From: Clostridiales bacterium
GTDB taxonomy: Bacteria > Bacillota > Clostridia > Saccharofermentanales > Saccharofermentanaceae
Length of the DNA: 39,337 bases
Direction of reading: 5' to 3'
NCBI GenBank assembly: GCA_017964005.1
Contig: JAGCSR010000004.1
Location: 1 to 39,337 of the forward strand
How positions within the stretch are numbered: position 1 is the stretch's first letter; each line of letters begins with the position of its first letter. Below the pieces are notes generated by a model that had not been told where the DNA came from, made no database searches, and saw nothing but the letters and a program-made list of their open reading frames with translations. The translations under genes were made by a program, and so were the position numbers. Shown here one piece after another: positions 8,282 through 14,635 of the stretch.

Positions 8282-9712
8282 TTACTCGTAATCAGCTTTG
8301 CATGTGTCGCAGTCGTCTTCGGGAAGAGCTGCTCCTGCGCCTGAGACTTTGTCCACATCCATGGTCAGGAGCTTGACTGCGATAGCACATTCTATCCTCT
8401 TGCGGAAGACCTTGCAGCCGTATTCGTAGATGGAGTTTATGGTGCCCTGCGCATGGTAGGAGTTGGCAGCACACCCGCCGGAGCAGTAGAGCTTCGCCCA
8501 GCAATCTTTACACTCCGGTCTTGAATAAGCATTGCAGGATGCAAACTCTTCGCGGATGTCATCCTTTTGGACTCCTTGCCATATGTCTCCCATCTTAAAC
8601 TTCTCTTCGCCTACGAACTGGTGGCAGGGATAAAGGTCTCCGGTGGGAGTTACAGCCAGATACTCGGTACCTGAGCCGCACCCGGCGATCCTTTTATAGA
8701 TACATGGACCGCATGTTAAGTCGAGCATGTAGTGGTAGAAGGTGAAGGGGTCGCCGTTCTTATGGCGTTCAACCATGAGATGGGCAAGCTTCTCGTACTG
8801 GTCGAAAAGTATAGGAAGATCTTCTTCCGTAAGCGCCGAAGGGGAGGAGGGGTCTGTCACTACAGGCTCCATCGAAAGTTCGCGGAAACCCAAGTCCAGC
8901 ATCTCCTTTATGTCTTCTGTGAAGTCCGTGTTGTAGTGGGTGAAAGTGCCTCTCATGTAGTAGCTCTTGTCGCCTCTTTCTTTTACGAACTTCTGGAACT
9001 TCGGAACGATCGTATCGTAGGAACCCTTGCCGCGGATATCAACTCTGAACCTGTCGTTTACTTCGCGCCTGCCGTCAAGTGAGAGGACCACATTATGCAT
9101 CTCGCGGTTGCAGAAATCGATGAGGTCATCATCAATTAAGACACCGTTGGTGGTAAGGGTAAATCTTATATTCTTGTTATGTTCTTTCTCGATGCTCCTT
9201 GCATATTCCACGGTGTACTTTACGACATCCATGTTGAGAGTGGGTTCGCCCCCGAAAAAGTCCACATCGAGATTATGGTGACTGCCGGAATTTGCGATCA
9301 GGAAATCTATTGCCTGCTTTGCGACTTCGCGCGTCATGATGGCGGACTTGCCGTGGTAGCGTCCCTGGGACGCGAAGCAGTATGAGCAGTTAAGGTTGCA
9401 GGTGTGGGCGACGTGGAGGCAGATCGCCTTGACCGTATAGTTCTTGCGGCGGTATGTTTTCGCGATACTCTCGTAAGTGTCCTCGGCATAGAGCTTGCCC
9501 TTGGCTTTAAGCTCTTCGATATCGGCCATGCATTCTTCGGCTTCCTCACGTGAGATGCCGTGCTTTGCGAGCGCCGATTCGATGGTGTTCTCCGCCGTAT
9601 CGTTTTCGAACTGCTTTATCATATCGAAAGCTACGGGGTCCACCATATGGATGGAACCCGAGTAGCAGTCTAATACTATGTTAAGATCGTCAAATGTATA
9701 GCAGTGGATCAT
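8282..9712 (-). CDS. scfB: Radical SAM SCIFF peptide maturase
   Basis: A 476-residue radical SAM/SPASM protein. The N-terminal start MIHCYTF, IVLDCYSGSIHMVD is the typical opening of SCIFF maturases (peptide-recognition region). The radical SAM cluster motif is CNLNCSYC, with Cys105, Cys109 and Cys112. A C-terminal SPASM region holds many Cys (CGPC, CGSG, YPCHQF, CKDCWAKLYCSGGC) for auxiliary iron-sulfur clusters. Known family members form Cys-to-Thr thioether cross-links in the SCIFF peptide, whose gene lies 64 bases upstream. No clear Shine-Dalgarno is seen before the ATG, and a terminator hairpin stands directly upstream, so its expression probably depends on read-through from scfA. Confidence 0.93.
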   Translation of the reverse strand: MIHCYTFDDLNIVLDCYSGSIHMVDPVAFDMIKQFENDTAENTIESALAKHGISREEAEECMADIEELKAKGKLYAEDTYESIAKTYRRKNYTVKAICLHVAHTCNLNCSYCFASQGRYHGKSAIMTREVAKQAIDFLIANSGSHHNLDVDFFGGEPTLNMDVVKYTVEYARSIEKEHNKNIRFTLTTNGVLIDDDLIDFCNREMHNVVLSLDGRREVNDRFRVDIRGKGSYDTIVPKFQKFVKERGDKSYYMRGTFTHYNTDFTEDIKEMLDLGFRELSMEPVVTDPSSPSALTEEDLPILFDQYEKLAHLMVERHKNGDPFTFYHYMLDLTCGPCIYKRIAGCGSGTEYLAVTPTGDLYPCHQFVGEEKFKMGDIWQGVQKDDIREEFASCNAYSRPECKDCWAKLYCSGGCAANSYHAQGTINSIYEYGCKVFRKRIECAIAVKLLTMDVDKVSGAGAALPEDDCDTCKADYE

Positions 9713-9726
9713 GGTTAATTGGCAAT

Positions 9727-9751
9727 AAAAAAGGTCCCGTTATGCGAGACC
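9727..9751 (-). terminator. Terminator/attenuator between scfA and scfB
   Basis: On the minus strand GGTCTCG (complement of 9745-9751), loop CATAA and CGGGACC (complement of 9733-9739) form a 7-bp stem with one wobble, followed by TTTTTT. It lies after the scfA stop and ends 14 bases before the scfB start. Partial termination here would give more peptide than enzyme. Confidence 0.75.
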
Positions 9752-9776
9752 TTATGATAATGATCTAATCTTCTGA

Positions 9777-9923
9777 TTACTTCTCAGCTTTCTCGCAAGG
9801 CTGGTTTGCAACACCACAGGATGTCTTGCAAGCGGACTGGCAGGATGTCTGGCACTCGCCGCAGCCGCCGTTCTTCTCGGAAGCCTTAAGATCACGAGTC
9901 TCGATAGTTGTGATTCTCTTCAT
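9777..9923 (-). CDS. scfA: SCIFF six-cysteine precursor peptide
   Basis: A 48-residue peptide. The core has the six-cysteines-in-about-forty-five pattern: CGECQTSCQSACKTSC, then VANQPCEKAEK. This is the near-invariant sequence of the clostridial SCIFF family. ATG 9923 is chosen because GGAGGA precedes it at good spacing and because the family starts at MKRITTIETRDLK; the open frame runs 20 codons further upstream but that part does not belong to the family. The next gene encodes the radical SAM maturase that installs the thioether link. The mature function of SCIFF is not known. Confidence 0.96.
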   Translation of the reverse strand: MKRITTIETRDLKASEKNGGCGECQTSCQSACKTSCGVANQPCEKAEK

Positions 9924-9953
9924 TTCTTGTTTCCTCCATCTGTTGATAGGGCA

Positions 9954-9983
9954 ATTATACCCTTGAACGAGCCTAATCGTCAA
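9954..9983 (-). promoter_or_regulatory. Promoter of scfA inside the end of the decarboxylase gene
   Basis: On the minus strand TTGACG (complement of 9978-9983), an 18-base spacer and TATAAT (complement of 9954-9959) form a good vegetative promoter. The predicted start near 9947 gives a 24-base leader before the scfA ATG. The -35 box lies within the last codons of the decarboxylase gene. Confidence 0.75.
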
Positions 9984-11346
9984 GACAGCATAGGGTCTTG
10001 TCCCAGTCGCGCCTTCCGGACAGGGTGAGGGACATCCTGAAGTCGGAAGCTTTGCCGATGCTCCTTACGATCTCTTCGGTGATCAGTTCTCCCGGGATCA
10101 GGATCGGGACTCCGGGCGGATACCCGAAAACATATTCTGCCGATATCCTGTTGACGCACTGTTCGACCGGAAGTTTGATAGTGCCTTCCGCAAGAGCATC
10201 CCTTATCGATACCGGAGTTACCTTGTCCGGGCAGGACAGAACGGGAAATGCGGCAGGGGAAGCGTATCCGGGCAGGTCTGATGCCAGGACAGCCTCCTTA
10301 AATCTTGCAAGAGATTCCACGGTGTCACCTGCTCCGGTCATGGCGATAAGATGTGTGGGATACGCCGCCTCGCACTCGATATTGAAGTCGTTTCTTAAGT
10401 GCCGGGACAGCTTTATCCCGTTGCATAAGATCACGATCTTGGATATGTCGTGGTCAGGAGCGCTGTAAAGCCTGAGGTTTTGAAGTGACGACAGGGGACC
10501 GTATATCTCAGATTCCAGAGCGTTGGCCCATTTATCAAACGGGACTTTGTCTTCGCGGATCTGATCTATGCAGGAGACCGCGCCGTCCGACAGGATATAT
10601 GAGGGACTTGAGGATTCAAACACATCTATATAATGTTCGACTGATGAATGGGATATCTTGTCCGTAAAGAGATTGACCGCCGCGGTCTGAGTCGGGGCGG
10701 GGAGAGTCTTATGGAGGCTCACGATGTCCGCGTCGCAGGACGGGGCGGGAGCGAACCTGTCTGACAGTCCCAGGTGGGCGCCGTGGGCCGCATCGACAAT
10801 GAGCGGGATCCCGGCTTTGTCCGTGACATCGAAGATCTCACCGGTATTGCTCATTACTCCTTCATATGTGGGAGATGTGATGATAACGGCACAGACTCCG
10901 GGAGTATTGATGATCACCTGTTTTACGGCATCTGCAGTAACCGCGCCGTAGAAGGGGAGTCCTTCTTGTATCGCGGGCCTGATCGGAACGACCCTGCAGC
11001 CTGCAAGTTCTGCCGCATGCCATACCGAGATATGGCAGGATGAGTGGATCGCAAGGACTCCTCCGGGTTTTGCTGCGGCCATTATGACCGACAGGATACC
11101 GCCGGTCGCGCCGTTGACCATGAGGTATGATCTTCGGGCACCATATACTCCGGCAGTCTTTTTCTCGGCGTCGGCAAATATCCCCCGGGGTTTATGGAGA
11201 TTATCGAACCCTTCGATCTCGGTGATATCGTAGGAGAAGATATCGCTGCCGAATGCGGGATTTCTCTTGTGTCCGGGCATGTGCATAGGCAGCGGGTCCG
11301 TGCCGGTATATTCTTCTATTGCTTTCCTGAGCCGTCCTTGTGTCAT
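9973..11346 (-). CDS. Orn/Lys/Arg decarboxylase family protein (PLP-dependent)
   Basis: A 457-residue fold-type I PLP enzyme without the long N-terminal wing domain of the large inducible decarboxylases, as in the shorter Gram-positive SpeA/Cad-type group. It has PMHMPGHKRN near residue 20-29, YGARRSYLMVNGATGG (substrate/PLP phosphate region), DAAHGAHLG with the PLP-ring Asp185, and SLHKTLPA with Schiff-base Lys213. The expected reaction is decarboxylation of a basic amino acid to a polyamine precursor; which amino acid cannot be told. AAGGAAGG precedes the ATG. It reads into the SCIFF genes, but scfA has its own promoter. Confidence 0.88.
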   Translation of the reverse strand: MTQGRLRKAIEEYTGTDPLPMHMPGHKRNPAFGSDIFSYDITEIEGFDNLHKPRGIFADAEKKTAGVYGARRSYLMVNGATGGILSVIMAAAKPGGVLAIHSSCHISVWHAAELAGCRVVPIRPAIQEGLPFYGAVTADAVKQVIINTPGVCAVIITSPTYEGVMSNTGEIFDVTDKAGIPLIVDAAHGAHLGLSDRFAPAPSCDADIVSLHKTLPAPTQTAAVNLFTDKISHSSVEHYIDVFESSSPSYILSDGAVSCIDQIREDKVPFDKWANALESEIYGPLSSLQNLRLYSAPDHDISKIVILCNGIKLSRHLRNDFNIECEAAYPTHLIAMTGAGDTVESLARFKEAVLASDLPGYASPAAFPVLSCPDKVTPVSIRDALAEGTIKLPVEQCVNRISAEYVFGYPPGVPILIPGELITEEIVRSIGKASDFRMSLTLSGRRDWDKTLCCLDD

Positions 11347-11356
11347 AAGCCTTCCT

Positions 11357-11395
11357 TAAAAGAAACCCTGCCCCGGTGTTTCCACTGGAGCAGGG
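11357..11395 (-). terminator. Terminator after the zinc-ribbon/HD gene
   Basis: On the minus strand CCCTGC and GCAGGG (outer arms at 11390-11395 and 11366-11371) close a longer stem with an inner six-pair helix around a GAAA-type loop. It is followed by TTTCTTTT. It separates the gene ending at 11430 from the decarboxylase. Confidence 0.75.
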
Positions 11396-11429
11396 AAAAG
11401 AAATGGAGTAAAAATGATGAAGATCTTAA

Positions 11430-12263
11430 TTATGAGGGCTTTACTACCGTAAAGCTGTAGCCTGATACGGTATCAGGATCCTCGTAGATGTCCGTCTGCA
11501 TGTTGAGGGCAGTTGCCAGGAGCAGTGTGTAAGGGCAGAGCTTGCCGTCGAGGAGCTCTGTGTCTGCCGCATAGCTGATAGCCTGTGCTTCGTCATCGGA
11601 CAGGAGCATATACTGGGATACCAGGAAGAGGGACCTTACGCCGACATGCATATGAACGAGCTTGTTGTTGATCGTGTACTGTGAAGAAGACGAGGAGCTC
11701 GATGAGATACGGGAAGAGAAGGACAGTCCGAGAGCTGATGTAGCAGAGGATGCGTTATTCTCTTCGAGGATGAACAAAGGCTTGCCTTCGATACCGACCT
11801 TACCTACTTCGTGGAACAGACCGATAATGATAGCTGACTCTTCGTCGAGCTGAGGCATGATCGTGTCTTTGATCCTGAGGAGCTGCTTTGTAACAGCAAC
11901 GCTCCTGATGAGCAGACCCTTCTCACAAGCCAAGGGGCCCTTGATCTCCGCGGGAGCCGTAAGCCAGGAAGTCCTGTTCTCGAGGAAGTCGATGAAATGA
12001 TCGAACTCTGTCTTTCTCTTGATAACTGCTGCCTTGAGCTGACCGTAGAGCTCATCAACGTTAGCAGCCGTAACTTCTATCATGGGCATTATGCCGACAG
12101 CCTTCTCTGTCTTGCTTGCAGCTGCTGCAGATACTGCTGCTGCGGCAGGAGTAACGGCGGCATCTGTGCCGGCGTTCTCAGCTTCGGTAAATGTGTACTT
12201 GCACTTGGGGCATCTGATGGCCTGGTTAGCAATAACCATTCCGCAATCGGGACATTTCTTCAT
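11430..12263 (-). CDS. Zinc-ribbon protein with degenerate HD-hydrolase domain
   Basis: A 277-residue protein. Residues 4-21 form a zinc ribbon (CPDC and CPKC; Cys4, 7, 18, 21). An Ala-rich linker follows (about 30-55). Residues about 108-260 match the frame of small HD hydrolases: ACEKGLLIRSVAVTKQLL, IIIGLFHEVGKVG, MHVGVRSLFLVSQ, LSDDEAQAI and CPYTLLLATALNMQTD. The metal ligands are altered: Arg120 where the first His is expected, His151-Glu152 instead of His-Asp, and no His in YAADTELLDG where family members have HDGQ-like residues. It is therefore probably not a phosphohydrolase. A run of eight Ser near residue 190 is a probable loop insertion. AGGAGG precedes the start. Confidence 0.6.
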   Translation of the reverse strand: MKKCPDCGMVIANQAIRCPKCKYTFTEAENAGTDAAVTPAAAAVSAAAASKTEKAVGIMPMIEVTAANVDELYGQLKAAVIKRKTEFDHFIDFLENRTSWLTAPAEIKGPLACEKGLLIRSVAVTKQLLRIKDTIMPQLDEESAIIIGLFHEVGKVGIEGKPLFILEENNASSATSALGLSFSSRISSSSSSSSQYTINNKLVHMHVGVRSLFLVSQYMLLSDDEAQAISYAADTELLDGKLCPYTLLLATALNMQTDIYEDPDTVSGYSFTVVKPS

Positions 12264-12388
12264 TTTACTAGCCTCCTATGGTCAGACTTAACAAGTCTTG
12301 CCTGATAATCAATACAGATATTTTACAACTTGAACAAAGAACATTCAACCGAAAAAATGGACACTTTTATCAATATTTGCACTTATTT

Positions 12389-12442
12389 ATATGAAAAAGC
12401 CCCTGTTTTCCAGGATTTACGCTGCCGCCATGAACACGGGGC
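12389..12442 (-). terminator. Possible minus-strand terminator (outer)
   Basis: GCCCCTGTT near 12389 and AACACGGGGC near 12433 pair with one bulged base around a long internal loop. Read on the minus strand it ends in GGGGCTTTTTC. The loop is long, so this is less certain than the neighbour at 12457. Confidence 0.4.
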
Positions 12443-12456
12443 AGTCCCGAATTGGC

Positions 12457-12490
12457 AAAAAAAAGTCACTGACGAGGGGAAGTCAGTGAC
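12457..12490 (-). terminator. Minus-strand terminator with no obvious gene
   Basis: A perfect 9-bp stem, GTCACTGAC (12465-12473) and GTCAGTGAC (12482-12490), with an 8-base loop, is followed on the minus strand by eight T. No minus-strand gene is seen upstream of it, so it may end a small RNA. Confidence 0.7.
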
Positions 12491-12496
12491 TGTAAG

Positions 12497-12538
12497 GAGG
12501 GTGTTATGAAGTAAGGAACTATTACTTTAAACACCCTC
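12497..12538. other. Long imperfect hairpin beside the orphan terminator
   Basis: GAGGGTGTT (12497-12505) pairs with AACACCCTC (12530-12538). After a small internal loop AAGTAA pairs with TTACTT. Together with the terminator at 12457 it would make a compact two-hairpin transcript of about 80 bases on the minus strand. Confidence 0.5.
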
Positions 12539-12594
12539 ATTGTATTCAAGGGAGATCTGATTTTTAGGCAAAAATAAGGCAAAAAAGTGGCAGG

Positions 12595-12621
12595 CTGACA
12601 AGTGATCCCTTTTGTTATAAT
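12595..12621 (+). promoter_or_regulatory. Promoter for the 88-residue protein gene
   Basis: CTGACA at 12595-12600 and TATAAT at 12616-12621 are 15 bases apart. The -10 is perfect and the spacing slightly short. Confidence 0.5.
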
Positions 12622-12667
12622 ATTTAGCGAACAGCTGGGTTTTATTATATTTTCGGGAGATACGGGT

Positions 12668-12934
12668 ATGACGGTATTGGAAGGACGGCTCTTTGTCAGC
12701 AACAGGATGACTGAGATTTTCACTGTGGATATGCCGGAAGACGACAGGCCTTTCTCGCAGAGACTGGAGTCCGCTCTCATCGTCATGTGCCGGGATCACG
12801 ATATTCCCGTTCCCATGTGGATGGCCCAGAATACCAAGGAGTTTGCCGCCTTCAGGCAGACGATATTTTTCGCGGACCAGTACGCGCAGAAGGTCCGCTT
12901 CGACAGATTCCAGATCAAATTAGTTGAGATGTGA
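12668..12934 (+). CDS. Small uncharacterised protein (88 aa)
   Basis: An 88-residue soluble protein starting MTVLEGRLFVSNRMTEIF. GGGAGA about 10 bases before ATG 12668 supports this start over upstream in-frame codons. Residues 47-80 (IPVPMWMAQNTKEFAAFRQT, then IFFADQYAQKVRFDRFQIKL) recall a short protein I have seen in other Clostridia, though I cannot name the family. No signal peptide, membrane segment or metal motif is visible. It is a single gene with its own promoter; its stop codon directly abuts the stop codon of the convergent divIC gene. Confidence 0.7.
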   Translation: MTVLEGRLFVSNRMTEIFTVDMPEDDRPFSQRLESALIVMCRDHDIPVPMWMAQNTKEFAAFRQTIFFADQYAQKVRFDRFQIKLVEM

Positions 12935-13237
12935 TCACTGGCCGTTGGTACGGAAGATGATCTCGCCGGGATAGACCATGTCCAGGTTGCCGCGGGCAAT
13001 GCTGATGACATACTGGTCATCGTTGCCGTATTCTGCCTGGGCGTTGATACGGGCGAGCTTATCGGACAGAAGGGATGCCTGGGACTTAAGAGAACTGTTC
13101 TCGGAAGTAAGGCGCTGCCTTTGGACCATTATGTTGTTGAAACGGGTGATGCACATTACGGCGACAACGATGAAAGCGATAAAAATGATCGCTGTAAGGA
13201 AAGATATTCCGCCTGATTTTCTCTTGATCCGCCTCAA
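12935..13237 (-). CDS. divIC: Septum formation initiator family protein (DivIC/FtsB-like)
   Basis: A 100-residue bitopic membrane protein: basic N-terminus (MRRIKRK), one membrane helix (about 12-33), then a coiled coil rich in Leu, Ser and Gln (about 36-66) and an extracellular tail with ARGNLDMVYPGEIIF, the typical FtsB/DivIC end. It should belong to the divisome complex with FtsL and DivIB. The start is TTG at 13235-13237, with AGAAGGGAG about 10 bases upstream; no better ATG exists. The neighbouring rqcP gene agrees with the yabO-divIC order known from Bacillus. Confidence 0.85.
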   Translation of the reverse strand: MRRIKRKSGGISFLTAIIFIAFIVVAVMCITRFNNIMVQRQRLTSENSSLKSQASLLSDKLARINAQAEYGNDDQYVISIARGNLDMVYPGEIIFRTNGQ

Positions 13238-13282
13238 ATCCGGTCCGCTCCCTTCTTAAGTAGTAAGATTACTATCTCATAA

Positions 13283-13305
13283 CGGTTATTGCGCGACAAT
13301 AACCG
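13283..13305. promoter_or_regulatory. Palindrome upstream of divIC
   Basis: CGGTTATTG and CAATAACCG form a perfect 9-bp inverted repeat around CGCGA in the 139-base gap between rqcP and divIC. No T-run follows on either strand, so it is more like an operator or an RNA processing hairpin than a terminator. Confidence 0.45.
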
Positions 13306-13376
13306 CGGAGCAAACTTAAAACAAGTGTAATATTTCCGTCTTGAAAGTGTATTTTTCGGCCCGAAAAGTGAGACGG

Positions 13377-13640
13377 TCAGTCGATATTGTCCGGAGAATC
13401 CTCCAAAAGCTCATAAAGAGATCCGGCTTCCTCCTTGCGGACGATGTCGGGAGTAGCCAGTACCTTGAAAGATACTGTTCCGTTACCGAACAGGATCGAT
13501 ACGGTATCCCCGGCCTTGATCTGGCACGAGGGCTTGGCCGGACGCCCGTTAACGCTGACACGTCCCGCCGAACACACATCGTTGGCGACAGTCCTGCGCT
13601 TTATTACTCTGGATACTTTTAGGAATTTATCAAGTCTCAT
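13377..13640 (-). CDS. rqcP: RNA-binding S4 domain protein RqcP (YabO)
   Basis: An 87-residue protein that is essentially one S4 domain: MRLDKFLKVSRVIKRRTVAN, AGRVSVNGRPAKPSCQIKAG, and DTVSILFG. This is the size and pattern of Bacillus YabO/RqcP, which works with RqcH to add poly-Ala tails on stalled large ribosomal subunits. The gene overlaps the 3' end of recR by 11 bases and AAGGAAGGG lies in the upstream gene, so it is likely translationally coupled. The other possible name is HslR-like heat-shock S4 protein; the divIC neighbour favours RqcP. Confidence 0.85.
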   Translation of the reverse strand: MRLDKFLKVSRVIKRRTVANDVCSAGRVSVNGRPAKPSCQIKAGDTVSILFGNGTVSFKVLATPDIVRKEEAGSLYELLEDSPDNID

Positions 13641-14244
13641 CTGTCAATGTAACCCTTCCTTTGAGTGCGGAGGCCAGAGTGAGGTCGTCCGCATATTCGA
13701 TATCAGATCCCATGGGAAGGCCGGATGCGATGCGGGAGACCTTGATCCCCGAAGGCTTGAGCATCCTGGACAGGAACAGAGCCGTGGCATTGCCTTCGGC
13801 AGTCTGGTTTGTCGCGACGATCACTTCCTTGATCTCGGGGTGCTTGCCCAGCCTGTCTATGAGCTGGGCTATGGTCGTATCTTCCAAAGACTTGCTCTTG
13901 ATGGGATCGAATACGCCGTGGAGCACGTGGTAAAGCCCCTTGTATTCGTGCATTCTCTCGAAAGTCGCAACATCCTTGGGGGATTCGACTACCAGAACGA
14001 CCGACTTGTCCCTCTGTTCATCGGAACAGACAGGACAGGGGTTGGAATCCGTGAAGTTATAGCAGACCGAGCACTTCTTGGTTAGAGTTCTTGCTTCCGT
14101 GATGGCGTCGATCAGCGAGCGCGTATCTTCGTCAGACATGTCGAGCAGGTGGAAAGCCAGTTTCTGAGCTGACTTGCCGCCTATTCCGGGAAGGGATCCG
14201 AGCTTTGCTATGAGATTTTGGATGGAAGGTGAGTATCTTGCCAT
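13630..14244 (-). CDS. recR: Recombination protein RecR
   Basis: A 204-residue protein of normal RecR length. The N-terminal helix-hairpin-helix is in SLPGIGGKSAQKLAFHLL. The zinc finger uses Cys58, Cys61, Cys70 and Cys73. A Toprim domain starts at VVLVVESPKDV, and the Walker-like tail VSRIASGLPMGSDIEYADD is diagnostic. RecR works with RecF/RecO to load RecA at gaps. It follows ybaB by 6 bases in the conserved dnaX-ybaB-recR order. No good ribosome site is seen before its ATG, which agrees with coupling to ybaB. Confidence 0.96.
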   Translation of the reverse strand: MARYSPSIQNLIAKLGSLPGIGGKSAQKLAFHLLDMSDEDTRSLIDAITEARTLTKKCSVCYNFTDSNPCPVCSDEQRDKSVVLVVESPKDVATFERMHEYKGLYHVLHGVFDPIKSKSLEDTTIAQLIDRLGKHPEIKEVIVATNQTAEGNATALFLSRMLKPSGIKVSRIASGLPMGSDIEYADDLTLASALKGRVTLTDET

Positions 14245-14250
14245 GCGTTA

Positions 14251-14592
14251 TCAGAAAGGCATCTGAACGCCGCCGGTGATGGCGTTCATCTTCTCTGCGG
14301 ATACTCTCTCGAGTTCTTCGGAAGCCTGGTTATAAGCTGCGCTTATGAGGTCTGCCAGCATCTCGGGATCTTCGGGATCGATAACATCGGGGCTGATCTC
14401 AAGCCCGTAGAGCTTGTGGTCGCCGCCAAGTACCAGGCTGACCTTGTCTCCGCCTGCCGTACCGGTGATCCGCATCTCGTTGATCTCCTGCTTTGCGATC
14501 TCAAGCTGCTTTTGCATCTTCTGGGCCTGTGCCATGAGAGATCCCATGTTGCCTCCGAATCCGCCCATTCCGCGATATCCGCCTTTTGCCAT
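14251..14592 (-). CDS. ybaB: YbaB/EbfC family nucleoid-associated protein
   Basis: A 113-residue protein with Gly/Met-rich start (GGYRGMGGFGGNMGSLM), a long helix with QAQKMQKQLEIAKQEINEM, and a strand core (ITGTAGGDKVSLVLGGDHKL) ending in PEMLADLISAAYNQA. These features define the YbaB/EbfC DNA-binding dimer. GGAGGATAC precedes the start. It lies between dnaX and recR as in most bacteria. Confidence 0.94.
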   Translation of the reverse strand: MAKGGYRGMGGFGGNMGSLMAQAQKMQKQLEIAKQEINEMRITGTAGGDKVSLVLGGDHKLYGLEISPDVIDPEDPEMLADLISAAYNQASEELERVSAEKMNAITGGVQMPF

Positions 14593-14635
14593 TGTAGTAT
14601 CCTCCGTTTATGTGTCTTTATTCCGGGTTATTATA

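Larger units (their letters stand above)
12264..12667. other. 404-base divergent spacer with a hairpin cluster
   Basis: No convincing gene lies here. The side near 12264 is AT-rich. From about 12389 to 12538 there are three successive hairpins, two of which have T-runs when read on the minus strand. From 12595 there is a plus-strand promoter for the gene at 12668. The only open frames on the minus strand overlap the 12668 gene in antisense and look like shadows. Confidence 0.6.

Noticed and set aside
12494..12511. AAGGAGGGTGTTATGAAG followed by TAA, a ribosome site with a two-codon ORF
   Set aside because: The ribosome-like purines are one arm of a hairpin, and a two-codon frame cannot be supported as a gene.
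12466..12799. Minus-strand open frames of about 90-106 codons
   Set aside because: They lie antisense to the 12668 gene and cross the hairpin cluster. They have no ribosome site and an unusual amino-acid mix, so they are treated as shadows.
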